DNA of 64,000 bases. Source: Cognatilysobacter xinjiangensis. GTDB lineage: Bacteria > Pseudomonadota > Gammaproteobacteria > Xanthomonadales > Xanthomonadaceae. The position numbers and the translations under genes are program-made. This document shows positions 31,639 through 39,797 of this stretch, piece after piece (position 1 is the first letter of the stretch; the number at the start of each line of letters is the position of its first letter). The notes under the pieces are model-generated. The model was given only the letters and a program-made list of their open reading frames with translations. It did no database searches and had not been told where the DNA came from. The stretch spans positions 1,116,001 through 1,180,000 of the forward strand of contig NZ_BMXY01000001.1 of the NCBI RefSeq assembly GCF_014651995.1, in the 5' to 3' direction.

Positions 31639-33198
31639 TTAGCCCTCGCAGCCCGCCAGCCGGATCGACTGCCCGCGCTTGAGCGAGTTCGGCCGCTTGA
31701 TGTCGTTCGCCTTGGCGAGATCGCCGACGTCGCAGCGGAACTTGCGGGCGATGGTCGCCAGCGACTCGCCTTCCTGAACGCGATAGGCGCGCGGCGCGGC
31801 CGGCTTGGACGCCGGCTTCCGCGCCGGCGCTGCGGTTGCCGCGGGCACAGGCATAGTCGCCTCCACCGTATCGCCCGGGGCCGAATCATCGGTCGTTCGC
31901 GCCACCGTCTGCAGCTGCCCTGCCCGCACGATCGCGCGGCTCGGGTCGCTCACCACCAGCGTGCGCGCGAGGTCCGCACGGGCGCCGCTGGTGCACCAGC
32001 GGTTGTACTGCGTGACCATCCGCGCCGTCGCGCTGATCGTGGTGCCCGCGGGAATGAACGTCTCCGGCTGGTAGCGCGGGTTGAGGTTGCGCAGCGTTCG
32101 CATGTAGCCCTCGCGCACGCCCTTGTTCCCGAGGCAGATGCTCAGCTGGTAGATCGACGCCGGCTGCACCAGGCGAAGGGCGACCGGCTTGGGCTCGACC
32201 TTCGGCAGCGTCAGCCCGTATTCCTTGGGGTGCAGGAACAGCCACGCCGCGGCGATCACCATCGGCACGTAATCGCGCGTTTCGGCCGGGAACTGGTTGT
32301 AGACCGATTCGTCCCAGAACGGGCGGCCGCCGCTGGACTGGTAGACACGCAGCGCACGGCCCTCGCCGCCGTTGTAACCGGCGAGCGCGAGCTCGATGTT
32401 GCCGTCGAGCTGGCGCATGCGTTCGGCGAGGTATTCGGCACTCGCCATCGCGGCCGAGCGCGGGTCGTAGCGCGTGTCGAAGCCGGTGCCGTCGTTGCCG
32501 AGGCCGAAGCGGAGGCCCGTGTTGTACATGAACTGCATCGGGCCCGCGGCACCGGCGCGCGAGGTCGAATGGACCTTGCCGTTCGACTCCTTGGCCATGA
32601 TGCCGAACAGCAGCGCCTCGGGCAGTCCGCGCTTCTCGAACTCCGGCCACATCAGGTGGCGCATGTTGCGGTAGTTCTCCCAGCTGGCGATCAGCGGGCC
32701 GCGCATGTCGGTGAGCCAGCGCCGGATCGACTGCTGCACGGCCGGGTTGTACTCGACCATGCGGTCGAAGCGGTGGTCGTCGGCCAGCAACGACGCGGCG
32801 TCGGCGCCGCGCGGCACGTCGCCGCCGAGCTCGTGGCCGAGCGCATCGGCGGCCAAGTCGTCGTCGTCCTCCTCCATCTCCGTGTCGACCGTGCGCTTGA
32901 GCAGGCGGTTGTACGTGGCCAGCATGGTGTTCATCTGGCAGCCGCGCAGCCGTGCGCAGGCGTTCATCGCGTCCTCCATGTCCTGCAGCGCCGCGTCGCT
33001 CTCGCGCTGCGCCTCCGGCTCGCCGTTGCGCACGCCGATCGCAGCCTTGGTAAAGCGCGCCTCCGCGGCCTGCATGCGGGCCGTGAGCGAGTCGGCGGTC
33101 ACCGCTTCGCGCCGCGCGGCGACGGAAAACGCGGGGACGACGAGGAGAGCCGCGATGCAGGCCTGCAGCAGTCGGTGGCGATTCGGGAACGGAGTCAT
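31639..33198 (-). CDS. LysM-containing lytic murein transglycosylase (MltD-like)
   Basis: A 519-residue exported protein that cleaves peptidoglycan glycan strands. It has a signal peptide (LLQACIAALLVVPAFSVAA), a long N-terminal region, a family 1 SLT domain with catalytic Glu in AKESNGKVHSTSRAGAAGPMQF, AGYNGGEGRAL, and one C-terminal LysM (YRVQEGESLATIARKFRC). E. coli MltD has two LysM repeats. The start is at MTPFPNRH; ATGs three and six codons upstream are possible. It is divergent from the HerA-like gene. Confidence 0.92.
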   Translation of the reverse strand: MTPFPNRHRLLQACIAALLVVPAFSVAARREAVTADSLTARMQAAEARFTKAAIGVRNGEPEAQRESDAALQDMEDAMNACARLRGCQMNTMLATYNRLLKRTVDTEMEEDDDDLAADALGHELGGDVPRGADAASLLADDHRFDRMVEYNPAVQQSIRRWLTDMRGPLIASWENYRNMRHLMWPEFEKRGLPEALLFGIMAKESNGKVHSTSRAGAAGPMQFMYNTGLRFGLGNDGTGFDTRYDPRSAAMASAEYLAERMRQLDGNIELALAGYNGGEGRALRVYQSSGGRPFWDESVYNQFPAETRDYVPMVIAAAWLFLHPKEYGLTLPKVEPKPVALRLVQPASIYQLSICLGNKGVREGYMRTLRNLNPRYQPETFIPAGTTISATARMVTQYNRWCTSGARADLARTLVVSDPSRAIVRAGQLQTVARTTDDSAPGDTVEATMPVPAATAAPARKPASKPAAPRAYRVQEGESLATIARKFRCDVGDLAKANDIKRPNSLKRGQSIRLAGCEG

Positions 33199-33330
33199 CG
33201 ATGGCATTACGGACACGACGGACGGGCGAGCGTAGCCGCCGATCCGGGGCCCGGCAAGGAACGTCGGCGCGGTTCAGGCCGCTTGCGAACGCGTGGTTAG
33301 AATCGGGTCATCTCCACAAGCGGCCATTCG

Positions 33331-34797
33331 ATGACGCCCACGGTCCTGCTCGGCAAGACGGCGCCTCCCGCGCTCGCGGCCGTCGAACTTCCCGCCCGCG
33401 TCGGCAACCGCCACGGGCTCGTCGCCGGTGCGACCGGTACGGGCAAGACGGTCTCGCTGATGACGCTGGCCGAAGGCTTCTCCCGCATCGGCGTGCCGGT
33501 GTTCATGGCGGACGTGAAGGGCGACGTCGCCGGTGTCGCGATGCCGGGCTCGCCTGACGAGCGCCTGCAGTCGCGCCTTGCGGTGCTCGGCATAACCGAC
33601 CACGCGCCCGAGGCCAGCCCCGCGATCCTCTGGGACCTGTTCGGCGAGGCCGGACATCCGATCCGCGCGACGGTGTCGGAGGTCGGGCCGATCCTGCTCG
33701 CGCGCATGCTCGAGCTCAACGACACGCAGGCGGGCGTGCTCGACATCGCCTTCCGCCTCGCCGACGACGAGGGACTGCTGCTGCTGGACCTTGAGGACCT
33801 GCGCGCCGTGCTCGGCTACCTCGCCGAGCAGCGCAAGTCCGTGTCGACGAAGTATGGGCTGGTCAGCGCGCCGTCGATCGCGGCGATCCAGCGGGCGTTG
33901 CTGCGGCTGGAATCGGACGGCGGGCAGAAGTTCTTCGGCGAGCCCGCGCTCGACATCGCCGACCTGATGCGCACCACGCCGGACGGACGCGGCGTGATCG
34001 GCGTGCTGGCGGCCGACAGCCTCATCCTCAAGCCGCGTCTGTATTCGACCTTCCTGCTGTGGCTGCTGTCGGAGCTGTTCGAGCGGCTGCCCGAAGTCGG
34101 CGACATCGACCGCCCGAAGCTCGTCTTCATCTTCGACGAGGCGCACCTGCTGTTCGACGATGCCGCGCCGGCGCTGCGCCAGCGCGTCGAGCAGGTGGTG
34201 CGGCTGATCCGCAGCAAGGGCGTCGGCGTGTACTTCTGTTCGCAGTTCCCGGACGACGTGCCGCCGGAGATCCTCGGACAGCTCGGCAACCGCATCCAGC
34301 ACGCCCTGCGCGCGTTCACGCCGCGCGACCAGAAGGCCGTGCGCGTGGCCGCCGAAACCTTCGTGCCCAATCCGGCCATCGACGTGCAGGCGGCGCTTAC
34401 CCAGCTGGCGATCGGCGAGGCGCTGGTCTCAGTGCTGTCGTCGAGCGGCGTCCCCGCGCCCGTGGAGCGCGTGATGATCGCGCCGCCGCGCTGCCGCATG
34501 GGACCCATCACGCCTGCCGAGCGGCACCAGTTGCGGGCGACCAGTGCGGTCGGTGCGAAGTACGACCAGGCGCTCGACCGCGATTCCGCGGCCGAGATGC
34601 TCGCGCGCCGTGCCGAAGCGCCGATCGCCGCTACCGCGCCCGCTGCCGACCCCGCCCGCCCGGCTCAGCGGGCGTCCAATCGCCAGGGCCTGCTGGAAAC
34701 GATGGCCAAGCAGGCGGCGCGAACGGTGGGGAGCCAGCTCGGCCGGCAGATCGTGCGGGGCCTCCTGGGCAGCCTGCTCGGCGGCCGCGGTCGCTGA
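33331..34797 (+). CDS. HerA-like ATPase (DUF853 / YjgR family)
   Basis: A 488-residue P-loop ATPase of the DUF853 HerA/FtsK-like family. Walker A is GATGTGKT at 33-40; Walker B is [13 protein letters not shown]. The Gly/Arg-rich C-terminal tail is short. The cellular role of this family is not well established; despite the HerA-like fold there is no NurA or Sir2 partner here, so a defence role is not supported. TAGAAT at 33298-33303 may be its -10. It ends 1 nt before the greB start. Confidence 0.9.
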   Translation: MTPTVLLGKTAPPALAAVELPARVGNRHGLVAGATGTGKTVSLMTLAEGFSRIGVPVFMADVKGDVAGVAMPGSPDERLQSRLAVLGITDHAPEASPAILWDLFGEAGHPIRATVSEVGPILLARMLELNDTQAGVLDIAFRLADDEGLLLLDLEDLRAVLGYLAEQRKSVSTKYGLVSAPSIAAIQRALLRLESDGGQKFFGEPALDIADLMRTTPDGRGVIGVLAADSLILKPRLYSTFLLWLLSELFERLPEVGDIDRPKLVFIFDEAHLLFDDAAPALRQRVEQVVRLIRSKGVGVYFCSQFPDDVPPEILGQLGNRIQHALRAFTPRDQKAVRVAAETFVPNPAIDVQAALTQLAIGEALVSVLSSSGVPAPVERVMIAPPRCRMGPITPAERHQLRATSAVGAKYDQALDRDSAAEMLARRAEAPIAATAPAADPARPAQRASNRQGLLETMAKQAARTVGSQLGRQIVRGLLGSLLGGRGR

Positions 34798-34798
34798 C

Positions 34799-35302
34799 GT
34801 GGGACGCTGGCGGCCGCCGGGCGAGCAAAGCACCGCGCTGATCACCCGCGACGGGTTCGAGGGCTTGAAGGCGGAGCTGGACGACCTCTGGCGGGTGAAA
34901 CGGCCGGAAATCGTCCGCGCATTGTCCGCGGCGGCCGCGGAAGGCGACCGCTCGGAAAACGCGGAATACATCTATCGAAAGAAGCAGCTCGGCGAGCTCG
35001 ACCGACGCGTGCGCTACCTCAGCAAGCGCGTGCCGTCGCTGCGCGTGATCGAGGAAGCGCCGGCGGATCGCGATGCGATCTTCTTCGGCGCCACGGTCGA
35101 GCTGGAAGACGTCGATACAGGCGACACGTCGCGCTACCGGCTGGTCGGCCCCGACGAGGCGGAGCCGTCGCGTGGCGACATCAGCATCGACTCCCCGCTG
35201 GCCCGTGCGCTGCTGAAGAAACGCGTGGACGACGAGGTCGCTGTCGAACTGCCGTCGGGGCCGCGCCGCATGGCGATCGTCGACGTGACCTATCCCGCGT
35301 AG
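34799..35302 (+). CDS. greB: Transcription elongation factor GreB
   Basis: A 167-residue factor that stimulates transcript cleavage by backtracked RNA polymerase. The N-terminal coiled coil contains [18 protein letters not shown] and [30 protein letters not shown], the GreB-type arrangement; the C-terminal FKBP-like domain includes [14 protein letters not shown]. The start is a GTG one nucleotide after the preceding stop; no ATG lies near the conserved N-terminus. Translational coupling with the HerA-like gene is likely. Confidence 0.95.
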   Translation: MGRWRPPGEQSTALITRDGFEGLKAELDDLWRVKRPEIVRALSAAAAEGDRSENAEYIYRKKQLGELDRRVRYLSKRVPSLRVIEEAPADRDAIFFGATVELEDVDTGDTSRYRLVGPDEAEPSRGDISIDSPLARALLKKRVDDEVAVELPSGPRRMAIVDVTYPA

Positions 35303-35312
35303 TCACCGCGCG

Positions 35313-35332
35313 GGCCGGCTGCAACGCCGGCC
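35313..35332. terminator. GC hairpin between greB and rimO
   Basis: A 7-bp GGCCGGC/GCCGGCC stem with a 6-nt loop sits between two convergent genes. It has no T run on either strand, so it is a weak terminator candidate only. Confidence 0.3.
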
Positions 35333-35339
35333 ACCCGGC

Positions 35340-36725
35340 TCAGGCATGCATCGGCAGCGGCGCGAGCTTGGCCGGCTCGGGCGCGAGCGCCTCGCCGAAC
35401 AGGTCGTGCTCGTCGCTGCCCATGATCTCGACGTCGACGAACTGGCCCGGCTTCAGGCCCATCTCGCCGCCGTTCTGGATCTGCACGACGCCGTCGATCT
35501 CCGGCGCATCGGCCTTCGAGCGCGCGATCGCGAGCTCGCCGTCGACCATGTCGACCAGGCACTGCTGGACCGTGCCGACCTTCGCTTCCAGGCGCGCGGC
35601 CGAGATCTCCGCCTGGCGCTCCATGAAACGCGCGAGGCGCTCCTGCTTCACGTCCTCCGGCACAGGGTCCGGCAGGTCGTTCGCCGCCGCGCCCTCGACC
35701 GGCGAGTACGCGAACGCGCCGACGCGATCGAGCTGCGCCTCGTCGAGGAAGTCGAGCAGCTCCTCGAACTCGGCCTCGGTTTCGCCCGGGAATCCGACGA
35801 TGAACGTGCTGCGCAGTGTGAGCTGCGGGCACATGCGCCGCCAGTTCTGCACGCGCTCGAGCGTTTTCTCGACCGCGCCGGGGCGCTTCATCAGGCGCAG
35901 CACGCGCGGGCTGGCGTGCTGGAACGGGATGTCCAGGTAAGGCAGCACTTTGCCCTCGGCCATCAGCGGAATGACGTCGTCGACGTGCGGGTACGGGTAG
36001 ACGTAGTGCAGGCGCGACCACACGCCAAGCTGCGACAGGCCTTCGCAGAGCGACTTCATGCGCGTCTGGTAGGCGCGGCCGCGCCATTCGCGCTCGGCGT
36101 AACGTACGTCGACGCCGTAGGCGCTGGTGTCCTGCGACACGACGAGCAGCTCGCGCACGCCGCCCATCACGAGTTTCTCGGCCTCGCGCAGCACCTGGTC
36201 GACCGGGCGCGACACGAGGTCGCCGCGCATCGACGGGATGATGCAGAAGCTGCAGCGATGGTTGCAGCCTTCGGAAATCTTGAGATACGCGTAGTGCTTC
36301 GGCGTGAGTTTGATGCCGACGTCGTCCTGCGCCGCGGGCAGCAGGTCGAGGAACGCGTTGCGCGTCGGCGGAAGCGCGGCGTGCACGGCGGTCATCACGC
36401 TCGAATAGTCCGCGGGGCCGCTGATCGCGAGCACGTCCGGATGCGCCTCGCGGATCACGTCGGCGCGCTTGCCCAGGCAGCCGGTCACGATGACGCGCCC
36501 GTTCTCGGCCATCGCCTCGCCGATCGCATCGAGCGACTCCTCCACCGCGCTGTCGATGAAGCCGCAGGTGTTCACCACCACGACGTCGGCGTCGTCGTAC
36601 GTCTGGACGAGGTCGTAACCTTCGACGCGCAGCTGGGTGAGGATGCGCTCGGAGTCGACGAGCGCCTTCGGGCAGCCGAGGCTGACGAAACCCACCTTGG
36701 GGTTCCGGAGAGAGTTCTGGGACAT
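35340..36725 (-). CDS. rimO: Ribosomal protein S12 methylthiotransferase
   Basis: A 461-residue radical-SAM enzyme adding a methylthio group to an aspartate of ribosomal protein S12. The N-terminal domain holds a cluster through C18, C54 and C83; the radical-SAM motif is C154-x3-C158-x2-C161 (CNHRCSFC); a TRAM domain follows at the C-terminus. [12 protein letters not shown] is diagnostic of RimO against MiaB. It is divergent from the dienelactone hydrolase gene. Confidence 0.97.
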   Translation of the reverse strand: MSQNSLRNPKVGFVSLGCPKALVDSERILTQLRVEGYDLVQTYDDADVVVVNTCGFIDSAVEESLDAIGEAMAENGRVIVTGCLGKRADVIREAHPDVLAISGPADYSSVMTAVHAALPPTRNAFLDLLPAAQDDVGIKLTPKHYAYLKISEGCNHRCSFCIIPSMRGDLVSRPVDQVLREAEKLVMGGVRELLVVSQDTSAYGVDVRYAEREWRGRAYQTRMKSLCEGLSQLGVWSRLHYVYPYPHVDDVIPLMAEGKVLPYLDIPFQHASPRVLRLMKRPGAVEKTLERVQNWRRMCPQLTLRSTFIVGFPGETEAEFEELLDFLDEAQLDRVGAFAYSPVEGAAANDLPDPVPEDVKQERLARFMERQAEISAARLEAKVGTVQQCLVDMVDGELAIARSKADAPEIDGVVQIQNGGEMGLKPGQFVDVEIMGSDEHDLFGEALAPEPAKLAPLPMHA

Positions 36726-36792
36726 GACGGGATCTCGGGGGCGGTCGTCACCGACGGCCCGGGGGCTGCGACGGCGGCCACAGCGGGCGTCC

Positions 36793-36800
36793 AGTATAAC
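36793..36800. promoter_or_regulatory. Overlapping divergent -10 elements
   Basis: AGTATAAC reads as TATAAC on the plus strand (36795-36800, toward the hydrolase gene) and TATACT on the minus strand (36798-36793, toward rimO). Neither has a convincing -35. If both are real they would compete for polymerase. Confidence 0.3.
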
Positions 36801-36854
36801 GGCGGGCGGTGGCCGCTCCCGAGCGGCCGTGGCACGTATTCATACGGAGGCGTG

Positions 36855-37517
36855 ATGGGCGACTGGATCGAACTCGACACCCGGCGCGGGCCGGTGCGCG
36901 GCTGGCACGCGGCCCCCGACGGCGAAGCCACCGGCGGCCTCGTAGTCATCCAGGAGATCTTCGGCGTCAACGGGCACATACGCGACGTGGCGGACCGGTT
37001 CGCGCGCGAGGGCTTCGAGGTGATCGCGCCGTCCCTGTTCGACCCCGTCGAGCGCGGCGTGGAACTCGGCTACGACGAGGCCGGCATCGCGCGCGGCCGC
37101 GAGCTCGTCGGCGCGCTCGGAATGGAGGCCGCGGTGGATATCGTCGACGCGGCGGCTGCGCGGCTTCGCGAGCATCATCCGAATGTCGGCGCGGTGGGTT
37201 TCTGCTGGGGCGGCAGTGTCGCCCTGCTCGCCAATACGCGCATCGGCCTGCCCGCCATCAGCTATTACGGCGCCCGCAGCCTGCCCTTCCTCGACGAGCC
37301 GCTGCGCGCGCCGATGTTGCTGCACTTCGGCGAGCACGATCACAGCATCCCGCCGGAGCAGATCGAACTGCATCGCCGCAAGCTGCCGACCGCGGAGATC
37401 CACGTCTACGACGCCGGCCACGGCTTCAACTGCGATCGCCGCGCCGACTACTCGCCCGAAGCCGCGGCGCAGGCCTGGACGCGCAGCGTCGACTTCCTGC
37501 GACGTTCGCTCGCATGA
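36855..37517 (+). CDS. Dienelactone hydrolase family protein
   Basis: A 220-residue alpha/beta hydrolase of the dienelactone hydrolase type. The nucleophile is C117 (VGFCWGGSVAL), with Asp in FGEHDHSIPP and His in DAGHGFNCDRR completing the triad. GGAGG at 36846-36850 supports the ATG at 36855. Its stop overlaps the HIT gene start. No aromatic catabolic genes are nearby, so a general carboxyl-esterase role is as likely as dienelactone hydrolysis. Confidence 0.9.
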   Translation: MGDWIELDTRRGPVRGWHAAPDGEATGGLVVIQEIFGVNGHIRDVADRFAREGFEVIAPSLFDPVERGVELGYDEAGIARGRELVGALGMEAAVDIVDAAAARLREHHPNVGAVGFCWGGSVALLANTRIGLPAISYYGARSLPFLDEPLRAPMLLHFGEHDHSIPPEQIELHRRKLPTAEIHVYDAGHGFNCDRRADYSPEAAAQAWTRSVDFLRRSLA

Positions 37518-37924
37518 GCGCCTGGACCCTGCATCCCCAGCTTGGCGCCGACACGCTGCCCGTGGCCTCGCTTCCGCTGAGCGACGTGCGCCTGCTCGAC
37601 AACGCGCTGTTTCCCTGGCTGGTGTTGGTGCCGCGGGTGGCCGGGGCGACGGAATGGATCGACCTGCCGGAGGCGGATCGCCACGCGCTGTTGGACGAAG
37701 TGGCGCGTTGCGGTGACGTGCTGCGCCGGCTTCACCGCGTCGACAAGCTCAACATCGGCGCGATAGGCAACATGGTGCCGCAGCTGCACGTGCACGTGGT
37801 CGCGCGCACCACCGACGATGCCGCCTGGCCGCGCCCGGTGTGGGGCGGCCCCGCCGAGCGCTATGGTGAAACGGCACGCGACGCCGCCCTCGCCCGCCTG
37901 CGCGAGGCGCTCGGGGCGGGCTGA
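37514..37924 (+). CDS. HIT family protein
   Basis: A 136-residue histidine-triad nucleotide hydrolase or transferase. The triad region is Q90-L-H92-V-H94-V-V (VPQLHVHVVAR): the first His of the classical HxHxH is Gln here, the second and third, including the presumed nucleophile, remain. The substrate is unknown. ATGA overlap with the hydrolase gene; only 6 nt separate its stop from the convergent dcd stop. Confidence 0.88.
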   Translation: MSAWTLHPQLGADTLPVASLPLSDVRLLDNALFPWLVLVPRVAGATEWIDLPEADRHALLDEVARCGDVLRRLHRVDKLNIGAIGNMVPQLHVHVVARTTDDAAWPRPVWGGPAERYGETARDAALARLREALGAG

Positions 37925-37930
37925 AGCGAC

Positions 37931-38506
37931 TCAGGTGCGCGGCAGCGTGACGCCCGTCTGGCCCTGGTACTTGCCACCGCGATCGCGGTAGGACGTCTCG
38001 CAGACGTCGTCGGCATCGGACTGGAAGAACAGCATCTGCGCGACGCCCTCGTTCGCGTAGATGCGCGCCGGCAGCGGCGTCGTGTTGCTGAATTCGAGCG
38101 TGACGTGGCCTTCCCACTCGGGCTCGAGCGGCGTCACGTTGACGATGATCCCGCAGCGCGCGTACGTGCTCTTGCCGAGGCAGACCACCAGCGTGTCGCG
38201 CGGGATACGGAAGTACTCGACCGTGCGCGCGAGCGCGAACGAGTTCGGCGGGATGATGCAGACGTCCGACTCGATGTCGACGAAGCTGCCCTCGTCGAAA
38301 TGCTTCGGGTCGACGATCGTCGAATTGATGTTGGTGAAGACCTTGAACTCGCGCGAGCAGCGCACGTCGTAGCCGTAGCTCGACGTGCCGTAGCTGACGA
38401 TGCGCTGGCCGTCGGCGGCGCGCTTCACCTGGCCGGGCTCGAACGGCTCGATCATGCCGTGCTCCTGCGCCATGCGGCGGATCCAGCGGTCTGACTTGAT
38501 CGACAT
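37931..38506 (-). CDS. dcd: dCTP deaminase
   Basis: A 191-residue enzyme deaminating dCTP to dUTP for thymidylate synthesis. Signatures are [20 protein letters not shown], the catalytic Glu in [20 protein letters not shown], and the nucleotide loop around [10 protein letters not shown]. The start at [19 protein letters not shown] is canonical. It is 79 nt downstream of mrp, a frequent gammaproteobacterial pairing. Confidence 0.97.
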   Translation of the reverse strand: MSIKSDRWIRRMAQEHGMIEPFEPGQVKRAADGQRIVSYGTSSYGYDVRCSREFKVFTNINSTIVDPKHFDEGSFVDIESDVCIIPPNSFALARTVEYFRIPRDTLVVCLGKSTYARCGIIVNVTPLEPEWEGHVTLEFSNTTPLPARIYANEGVAQMLFFQSDADDVCETSYRDRGGKYQGQTGVTLPRT

Positions 38507-38585
38507 GCGGCGCGTCCGGCAAACGTGGGGACCGCATTCTAGCGGCCATGCGCCCCGAGGCGTCGCGGCCCGCCGCCGCAGGCCC

Positions 38586-39650
38586 TCAGTCGCCCGCGAG
38601 GCGGATCGACAGGGGCTGCGCCACCACCGGACGCCGCGCCAGCTCGACGGCCACGCGCCGCGCGGTCGCGACGAAAGCCTTGGCAGCCGGCGACTCCGGC
38701 TCGCTCGCCACGATCGGCGCGCCCGCGTCCCCGCGCTCGCGGATCGTGCGCTCCAGCGGCAGGCTGCCCAGCAGCGGATAGCCGTACTGCTCGGCGAGAC
38801 GCTGCCCGCCACCCTCGCCGAAGATGTGCTCGGCCTGCCCGCAGTTCGAGCAGACGTGCAGCGCCATGTTCTCGACCAGGCCAAGGATCGGCACGTCGAC
38901 CTTTTCGAACATGCGCAGGGCCTTGCGCGCGTCCAGCGTCGCGACGTCCTGCGGCGTGGTCACCACGATCGCGCCCGCCACCGGAATCTTCTGGGCCAGC
39001 GTGAGCTGGATGTCGCCGGTGCCCGGCGGCAGGTCGAGGATCAGGTAGTCGAGGTCGTCCCAGCGCGAGTCGTTGAGCAGTTGCGTGAGCGCCGACGTCG
39101 CCATCGGGCCGCGCCAGATCATCGGCGTGTCGGCCTCGACCAGCAGCCCGATCGACATCGCCTGCAGGCCGAACGCGCGCAGCGGCTCGATCGACTTGCC
39201 GTCGGGGCTGTCCGGCCGCCCCGACAGACCCAGCATCGTCGGCACGCTCGGCCCGTAGATGTCGGCATCCAGAATGCCCACACGCGCGCCCTCCTGGCCC
39301 AGCGCAACCGCGAGGTTCACCGCGACCGTCGACTTGCCCACGCCGCCCTTGCCAGAGCCGACGGCGAGGATGTTGCGGATGCCTGGCAGCGCGGCCTCGG
39401 TCTGGGCCTTGTGGGCCTGGATGCGCTGGCGTACCTCGACGCGCGCCGCGATGCCGGTCGCGTCGACGACCGCCTGCGCTTGCGTCGCAACGCGATGCTG
39501 CAGCGCAGCAGACGGTACCCCGAGTGCGACGTCGAAGACGCCTGCGCCGTCCACGCCCCCCCGCCGGCGGATAGCTGCGACGTCCGACAACGGAAGGCCC
39601 AATTCGGGGATGACGAGGCGGCCGAGTGCCTCGATGAACGGATCCGACAT
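38586..39650 (-). CDS. apbC: Iron-sulfur cluster carrier ATPase Mrp/ApbC
   Basis: A 354-residue P-loop NTPase that carries [4Fe-4S] clusters to target proteins. It has an N-terminal MIP18-like domain (about 1-75), the deviant Walker [12 protein letters not shown] (98-108), [11 protein letters not shown], and the cluster-binding CSNC. In E. coli it is divergently adjacent to metG; here a receptor and DUF2147 genes lie between them. Confidence 0.96.
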   Translation of the reverse strand: MSDPFIEALGRLVIPELGLPLSDVAAIRRRGGVDGAGVFDVALGVPSAALQHRVATQAQAVVDATGIAARVEVRQRIQAHKAQTEAALPGIRNILAVGSGKGGVGKSTVAVNLAVALGQEGARVGILDADIYGPSVPTMLGLSGRPDSPDGKSIEPLRAFGLQAMSIGLLVEADTPMIWRGPMATSALTQLLNDSRWDDLDYLILDLPPGTGDIQLTLAQKIPVAGAIVVTTPQDVATLDARKALRMFEKVDVPILGLVENMALHVCSNCGQAEHIFGEGGGQRLAEQYGYPLLGSLPLERTIRERGDAGAPIVASEPESPAAKAFVATARRVAVELARRPVVAQPLSIRLAGD

Positions 39651-39682
39651 GACGAAATTCCCCGATTGGCGCGGACTGTGAT

Positions 39683-39743
39683 GTCAACCCCTGTTCCTTC
39701 GCTCGTTAAAACCATGTTAGGTTCGGGGGCGTCAGGGGTTGAC
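39683..39743. repeat. Perfect 11-bp inverted repeat, candidate operator
   Basis: GTCAACCCCTG (39683-39693) and CAGGGGTTGAC (39733-39743) are exact inverse copies separated by 39 bp, with centres 50 bp apart. Each arm contains an outward-facing TTGAC: TTGACA toward apbC, TTGACC toward the receptor. It is the only notable structure in the 147-bp divergent region. A regulator or RNA hairpin function is inference. Confidence 0.5.
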
Positions 39744-39797
39744 CAACTTCGCTGCCACGTATGGCGGCCTCGCTATTGTCTTTTTCGGGGATACGAA

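Noticed and set aside
33331-34797. HerA-like ATPase as part of an antiphage or end-resection system
   Set aside because: There is no NurA, Sir2, DUF4297 or other effector next to it. The neighbour is greB, and the sequence belongs to the widespread DUF853 group.
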